From positions 1 through 8,311 of the forward strand of contig CAAFQT010000024.1 of the NCBI GenBank assembly GCA_900765185.1: DNA of 8,311 nucleotides, written 5' to 3'. The position numbers and the translations under genes were made by a program. The notes below the pieces were generated by a model. It was not told where the DNA came from. It searched no databases and saw nothing but the letters and a program-made list of their open reading frames with translations. Numbering within the stretch: the first letter of the stretch is position 1; each line of letters begins with the position of its first letter. This document shows, piece by piece, positions 5,338-8,311 of this stretch. Source of the DNA: an uncultured Collinsella sp. Lineage in GTDB: Bacteria > Actinomycetota > Coriobacteriia > Coriobacteriales > Coriobacteriaceae.

Positions 5338-6147
5338 ATGCAGCGCGTTTGGAGAACGGTTACCGGCTTTTACCATGTCTGTGCTCGCGGTGCGGGCAAG
5401 CAGCTCATCTTTGAGGGCGATGAAGACCGGTGGGAGTTTTTGGAGCTGATGCGCGAGTGCTGCCGCGAGGAGGGTGTGACGGTTATCGCCTGGTGCCTTA
5501 TGGGCAATCACGTGCATTTGGTGCTTGCAGATTACGAGGACAGGATGAGCGCGGCGATGCACCGACTGCTTTTGACGTACGCGCGGCGGTTCAATAAACG
5601 CACGAGGCGCACAGGCCATCTGTTCCAGAACCGTTTTGACCGGCGCTCGCTCGATACCGACTGGCAGGTGATGGAGGCTATTCGCTCCGTACACGCCGAT
5701 CCGCAGGAGGCGGGCGTTGGCCTGATCGAGCGTTATCCCTGGAGCAGCTTTGCGGAGCATTTACGCGCTTACGACGGTGATGCGGCTGATGTCGCGAGGG
5801 GATTTTCTGATCCTTCCTGCGTGCTTGAGCTTTTTGGTTCTGCCGAGGGCTTTATTGTCTATTCGCTTTCGACGCCCGACGGCGGCGAGCCAGCGCTGGG
5901 CGATATGATAGAGACGGAGTGGGAACGCCACGCCTTTGCTGGCAAGTTGGCGAAGAGCCTCGGGGTTCCGCTCAACGGGGTTAAAACTACACCGCCGGCG
6001 CAGCGCGATACTGTTATTGTTGGATTGAACAATGCCGGCTTTACGGTGCGCCAGATTGAGCGGTATACCGGGATTGGCAAAAGTACCGCCTCTCGTATTG
6101 TGCGCGCTTATGCGCAGGTGGACGCGCAGGCTGAGGGATCGAAATAG
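5338..6147 (+). CDS. REP-associated/IS200-like tyrosine transposase (Y1_Tnp, HUH family)
   Basis: The 269-aa product has the Y1_Tnp domain at residues 1-140. HUH histidines are H58 and H60 in CLMGNHVHLVL; the catalytic tyrosine is expected to be Y81 in LLLTYARRFNKRTRRTGHLFQNRF; RYPWSSFAEHL (132-142) is typical of RAYT proteins. The C-terminal region ends in a helix-turn-helix (FTVRQIERYTGIGKSTASRIVR, 235-256). These enzymes nick and join single-stranded DNA at hairpins; RAYTs are usually single-copy genes associated with dispersed palindromes rather than self-mobile elements. All key residues are present, so the gene appears intact. The ATG at 5338 is chosen because AAGGGAG precedes it and FYHVCARG, the conserved first strand, follows; a start at 5125 adds unconserved sequence. 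It is the only plus-strand gene, divergent from the scaffold operon and convergent with sufU. No IS ends or target duplications were recognised, so RAYT is preferred over an active IS200 element. Confidence 0.88.
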   Translation: MQRVWRTVTGFYHVCARGAGKQLIFEGDEDRWEFLELMRECCREEGVTVIAWCLMGNHVHLVLADYEDRMSAAMHRLLLTYARRFNKRTRRTGHLFQNRFDRRSLDTDWQVMEAIRSVHADPQEAGVGLIERYPWSSFAEHLRAYDGDAADVARGFSDPSCVLELFGSAEGFIVYSLSTPDGGEPALGDMIETEWERHAFAGKLAKSLGVPLNGVKTTPPAQRDTVIVGLNNAGFTVRQIERYTGIGKSTASRIVRAYAQVDAQAEGSK

Positions 6148-6150
6148 AGG

Positions 6151-6195
6151 CAGAAAAGAAAATGGCCGAATCTTGAAAGTTAAGCGATTCGGCCA
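6151..6195 (-). terminator. Terminator of the suf operon, possibly bidirectional
   Basis: TGGCCGAATC (6163-6172) and GATTCGGCCA (6186-6195) form a perfect 10-bp stem with a 13-base loop. On the minus strand the stem is followed by TTTTCTTTTCTG, giving a Rho-independent terminator 28 bases after the sufU stop. On the plus strand it lies 15 bases past the Y1 gene stop but lacks a T-run there (AACAGAATTC follows), so it would end transcription from that side less well. Alternatively it could be a hairpin recognised by the neighbouring HUH enzyme. Confidence 0.8.
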
Positions 6196-6223
6196 ACAGA
6201 ATTCTTCAGATTTGAGACAAATA

Positions 6224-6658
6224 TTACTGATTATTTTGCCCCTCGAGCATGCTGTCGAGGGTGCGCCAGGCGAGCTCGGCGCATTTGACGCGGGCGGGCA
6301 TGTGCGAGATGTCCTGGAGCTGGGCGGCTTCGTCCAGGTCTTCCAGGTCCTCCTCGGAGAGCTTCTCGCCGCGGATCATGGCGAGGAAGAGTCCCGCCAA
6401 GCGACGTGCCTCCTCGACGGTCTCGCCGGTGATGAGGTCGGCCATGATGTCGGCGCTGGCCTGGCTTATGGCGCAGCCGTGCCCGGTAAACGAGGCTTCC
6501 TCGATTACATCGTTCTCGACACGCAGCTGCAAGGTGAGCTCGTCGCCACAGCTGGGGTTGATGCCGTCGTGCTCGTACGTGGGGGCATCCATCTCGTACT
6601 TATAGTCGGGGTGCGAGTTGTGCTCCATAAATGTGGTGGAGGTGTACAGATTACCCAT
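6224..6658 (-). CDS. sufU: SufU, SUF-system zinc-dependent sulfurtransferase/scaffold protein
   Basis: The 144-aa product matches the SufU branch of the NifU_N family in length and motifs: NPSCGDEL with C37 and D39, GHGCAISQASADIM with C62, and RVKCAELAW with C126. These Cys-Asp-Cys-Cys positions correspond to the zinc site of Bacillus subtilis SufU, which accepts the persulfide from SufS and passes sulfur to the SufBCD scaffold. SufU-type proteins also have an insertion between the second and third cysteine blocks relative to IscU, here about residues 92-122 (GEKLSEEDLEDLDEAAQLQDISHM), as expected. The start at 6658 overlaps the end of sufS by 8 bases, with GGAG 8 bases upstream; the next ATG (6628) lacks a ribosome binding site. 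It is the last gene of the operon, followed by a terminator. Confidence 0.95.
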   Translation of the reverse strand: MGNLYTSTTFMEHNSHPDYKYEMDAPTYEHDGINPSCGDELTLQLRVENDVIEEASFTGHGCAISQASADIMADLITGETVEEARRLAGLFLAMIRGEKLSEEDLEDLDEAAQLQDISHMPARVKCAELAWRTLDSMLEGQNNQ

Positions 6659-7976
6659 TGAACGTGCTCCAAACGTGATGCAGGCCGGCGATGAACTTGT
6701 CGATGTCGGCCTTGTCGTTGTAGAAGGCCACGCTGGCGCGGCAGCAGGCGAGGTTCTCGACGCCCAGCCAGGTGAGCAGCGGCTGTGCGCAGTGGTGACC
6801 GGCGCGAATGCAGACGCCGTCCATGTCCATGATGCTCGCGACGTCGTGCGGGTGGATGCCCTTGACGTTAAAGCTCACAACGCCGTGGTGGTTGTCCCAA
6901 TAGATGGAGCCGATGATCTGGACAAAGTCGAGCTGCATGAGCTCGCCCATCAGGTAGTGGACGAGTGCCTGCTCGCGGGCCTGGATGTTCTCGTAACCCA
7001 CCGTGTTGACCAGGTAATCAAGGGCGGCGCCCGTGGCGAAGATGCCGGCGGCGTCCTGCGTGCCGGCCTCGAACTTCTCGGGGACGGGCGCCCAGACGGC
7101 GTCCTGCTCGGTGACAGAGTCGATCATTTCGCCGCCGGTGAGCATGGGCGGCATGGTGTTGAGCAGGTCCATCTTGCCCCACAGCACGCCGATGCCCATG
7201 GGGCCCATGGCCTTGTGTGCGCTAAAGGCAAAGAAGTCGGCTCCCAGGTCGGCCACATCGACCGGCATGTGCGGCAGCGACTGCGCACCGTCGACGACCA
7301 GGTAGCCGCCGTACTTGTGCACGAGCTTGCCGAGGTTCTTGACCGGGTTCTCGACGCCTAGCACGTTGGAGACTTGTCCCACGGCCAGCATCTTGGTCTT
7401 GGGACCCACCTTGGCAAGAACCTCCTCGGTGGTGAGCTGGCCGGTCTTGGTGGGATAGAGGTAGACGAGCTTGGCGCCGGTCTCGCGGCAGACCTGCTGC
7501 CACGGGATTAGGTTGGAGTGGTGCTCCATGATAGTGATGACGACCTCGTCGCCGGGCTTCAACACCGTGGGCGCAAAGCTCTTGGCGACCAGGTTGAGCG
7601 ACTCGCTGGTGTTGCGGGTGAAGACGACCTCATTGGCCTGGGCGGCGCCGATGAGGTCGGCGATCTGCTGGCGGACCTTCGCGATGGCCTCGGTGGCCTC
7701 GACGGACAGCGAGTACAGGCCGCGCAGGGGGTTTGCGTTCATGCGCTGATAGAAGTCGCGCTCGGCGTCGAGCACGCAGGCAGGGCGCTGCGCGGTGGCG
7801 GCACTATCGAGGAAGGCGATCTCGGGGTGCTGCTGGAACAGCGGGAACTGTGCCTTGTAGGGATTGGTCTCGATGTCGACGGTAGGCCAGCCGCGCGAGG
7901 CCTCGTCGCTGGCGTCGAGCTCCATAGGCTCCGGTGCGGTACAGGTATCGCATTTAACGTGCTCGGTGTCGATCAT
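6651..7976 (-). CDS. sufS: SufS cysteine desulfurase
   Basis: The 441-aa product is a PLP-dependent class V aminotransferase-fold enzyme that takes sulfur from L-cysteine as a persulfide and leaves alanine. Visible features: FLDSAATAQRP (55-65), TRNTSESLNLVA (120-131), MEHHSNLIPWQ (150-160) with the histidine that stacks on PLP, VVDGAQSLPHMPVDV (227-241) with the PLP-binding aspartate, FSAHKAMGP (251-259) with Schiff-base lysine K255, and RAGHHCAQPLL (391-401) with catalytic C396. This is the SufS type rather than NifS/IscS. It is about 35 residues longer than E. coli or B. subtilis SufS; the extra N-terminus carries a C9-x-x-C12 pair. The start at 7976 overlaps the upstream gene as ATGA and has GAGGAG upstream; an alternative ATG at 7925 would remove the CxxC. 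It is translationally coupled on both sides within the suf operon. Confidence 0.96.
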   Translation of the reverse strand: MIDTEHVKCDTCTAPEPMELDASDEASRGWPTVDIETNPYKAQFPLFQQHPEIAFLDSAATAQRPACVLDAERDFYQRMNANPLRGLYSLSVEATEAIAKVRQQIADLIGAAQANEVVFTRNTSESLNLVAKSFAPTVLKPGDEVVITIMEHHSNLIPWQQVCRETGAKLVYLYPTKTGQLTTEEVLAKVGPKTKMLAVGQVSNVLGVENPVKNLGKLVHKYGGYLVVDGAQSLPHMPVDVADLGADFFAFSAHKAMGPMGIGVLWGKMDLLNTMPPMLTGGEMIDSVTEQDAVWAPVPEKFEAGTQDAAGIFATGAALDYLVNTVGYENIQAREQALVHYLMGELMQLDFVQIIGSIYWDNHHGVVSFNVKGIHPHDVASIMDMDGVCIRAGHHCAQPLLTWLGVENLACCRASVAFYNDKADIDKFIAGLHHVWSTFNG

Positions 7977-8311
7977 GCGAGCTCCTCTTCAAAGTTGTCG
8001 ATCAGGTTGTTGCCCAGGCGGACGACGGCGGCGCGGGTGCGCTCGTCGGTGGTGGAAAGCGCGGCGTCCTCCAGCTTGGCGCGGATGAACAGGTCCTCGG
8101 CGGCGTTTTGGTCAAGGCCGCGGCAGGCGAGATAGAACAGTTGCTCGTCGCGAACGTGGCCGATCGTGGCGCCGTGGTTGCCGGCGACGTCGTCCTCGTC
8201 GCAGAGAATGACGGGAACGGTCTTGTTGTCGACGCCCTTGTTGGCCAAAAGCACCGTCTCGCGCTCGGTGCCGGTTGCACCCTTGCAGCCGTGCACGAGG
8301 TCGATGGTGCC
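7973..8311 (-). CDS. sufD: SufB/SufD-family Fe-S assembly protein, C-terminal part, most likely SufD
   Basis: Only the last 112 residues are inside the window; the frame stays open to base 8311. The visible part carries the C-terminal signature of the SUFBD family (Pfam SUFBD, UPF0051): a PVILCDEDDVAGNHGATIGHV segment followed by QLFYLACRGLDQNAAEDLFIRA, which read on through helices to the end at FEEELA. The HGATIG histidine and the YLxxRGL block are conserved in SufB and SufD, which together with SufC form the scaffold. SufD is preferred over SufB because it directly precedes sufS and ends in a short helical tail, but the distinguishing N-terminal region lies outside. The GTG at 8296 is an internal codon, not a start. 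It overlaps sufS by four bases (ATGA), indicating translational coupling. Confidence 0.85.
   Translation of the reverse strand, partial: GTIDLVHGCKGATGTERETVLLANKGVDNKTVPVILCDEDDVAGNHGATIGHVRDEQLFYLACRGLDQNAAEDLFIRAKLEDAALSTTDERTRAAVVRLGNNLIDNFEEELA

Noticed and set aside
6618..8135. Several plus-strand frames of 90-247 codons opposite sufS and sufU
   Set aside because: All are antisense to well-supported suf genes and have shadow-type composition.
1..8311. CRISPR arrays, tRNA or rRNA genes, riboswitches
   Set aside because: No regularly spaced direct repeats, cloverleaf-like sequence, rRNA-like stretch or recognisable riboswitch core was seen on either strand.

Overview
The window is a GC-rich bacterial chromosome segment with tightly packed genes and short AT-richer spacers. 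The gene set suggests an anaerobic gut actinomycete of the Coriobacteriia, most likely Collinsella or a close relative: a GGGtGRT-family gene beside a NifU-like scaffold gene, a SUF operon that uses SufU, and strongly G/C-biased third codon positions. This is an inference from gene content and composition; there is no rRNA or other taxonomic marker. All genes lie on the minus strand except one Y1/HUH transposase-like gene.

Left part (1-1393). Three strong hairpins occupy the first 135 bases. A RhuM-family gene (minus, 170-1177) follows, preceded by a 216-base spacer carrying two operator-like palindromes. RhuM is an accessory family of unknown biochemistry, so this end is probably the most variable part of the window.

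Middle part (1394-5337). A stand-alone FAD-binding oxidoreductase of the fumarate reductase/aspartate oxidase superfamily (1394-2920) lies downstream of a clear Rho-independent terminator. That terminator ends a two-gene operon encoding a NifU_N-like Fe-S scaffold protein (4200-4934) and a GGGtGRT-family protein (3177-4181). The pairing is recurrent in anaerobes as far as I recall, but the function of the GGGtGRT protein is unknown; this is the best candidate here for an under-described system. A 403-base spacer with candidate promoter and operator sequences precedes the operon.

Right part (5338-8311). A REP-associated/IS200-like Y1 transposase gene (plus, 5338-6147) converges on the end of a SUF operon. 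A hairpin with a T-rich tail on the minus strand terminates that operon. In order of transcription, the SUF genes are the 3' end of sufD (or another SufB/D-family gene, cut by the window edge), sufS and sufU, with 4- and 8-base overlaps. SufS removes sulfur from cysteine, SufU is the expected zinc-dependent sulfurtransferase partner, and SufB/D (with SufC, presumably outside the window) form the scaffold on which Fe-S clusters are built. Two Fe-S-related loci thus sit about 1.3 kb apart, with the Y1 gene between them.
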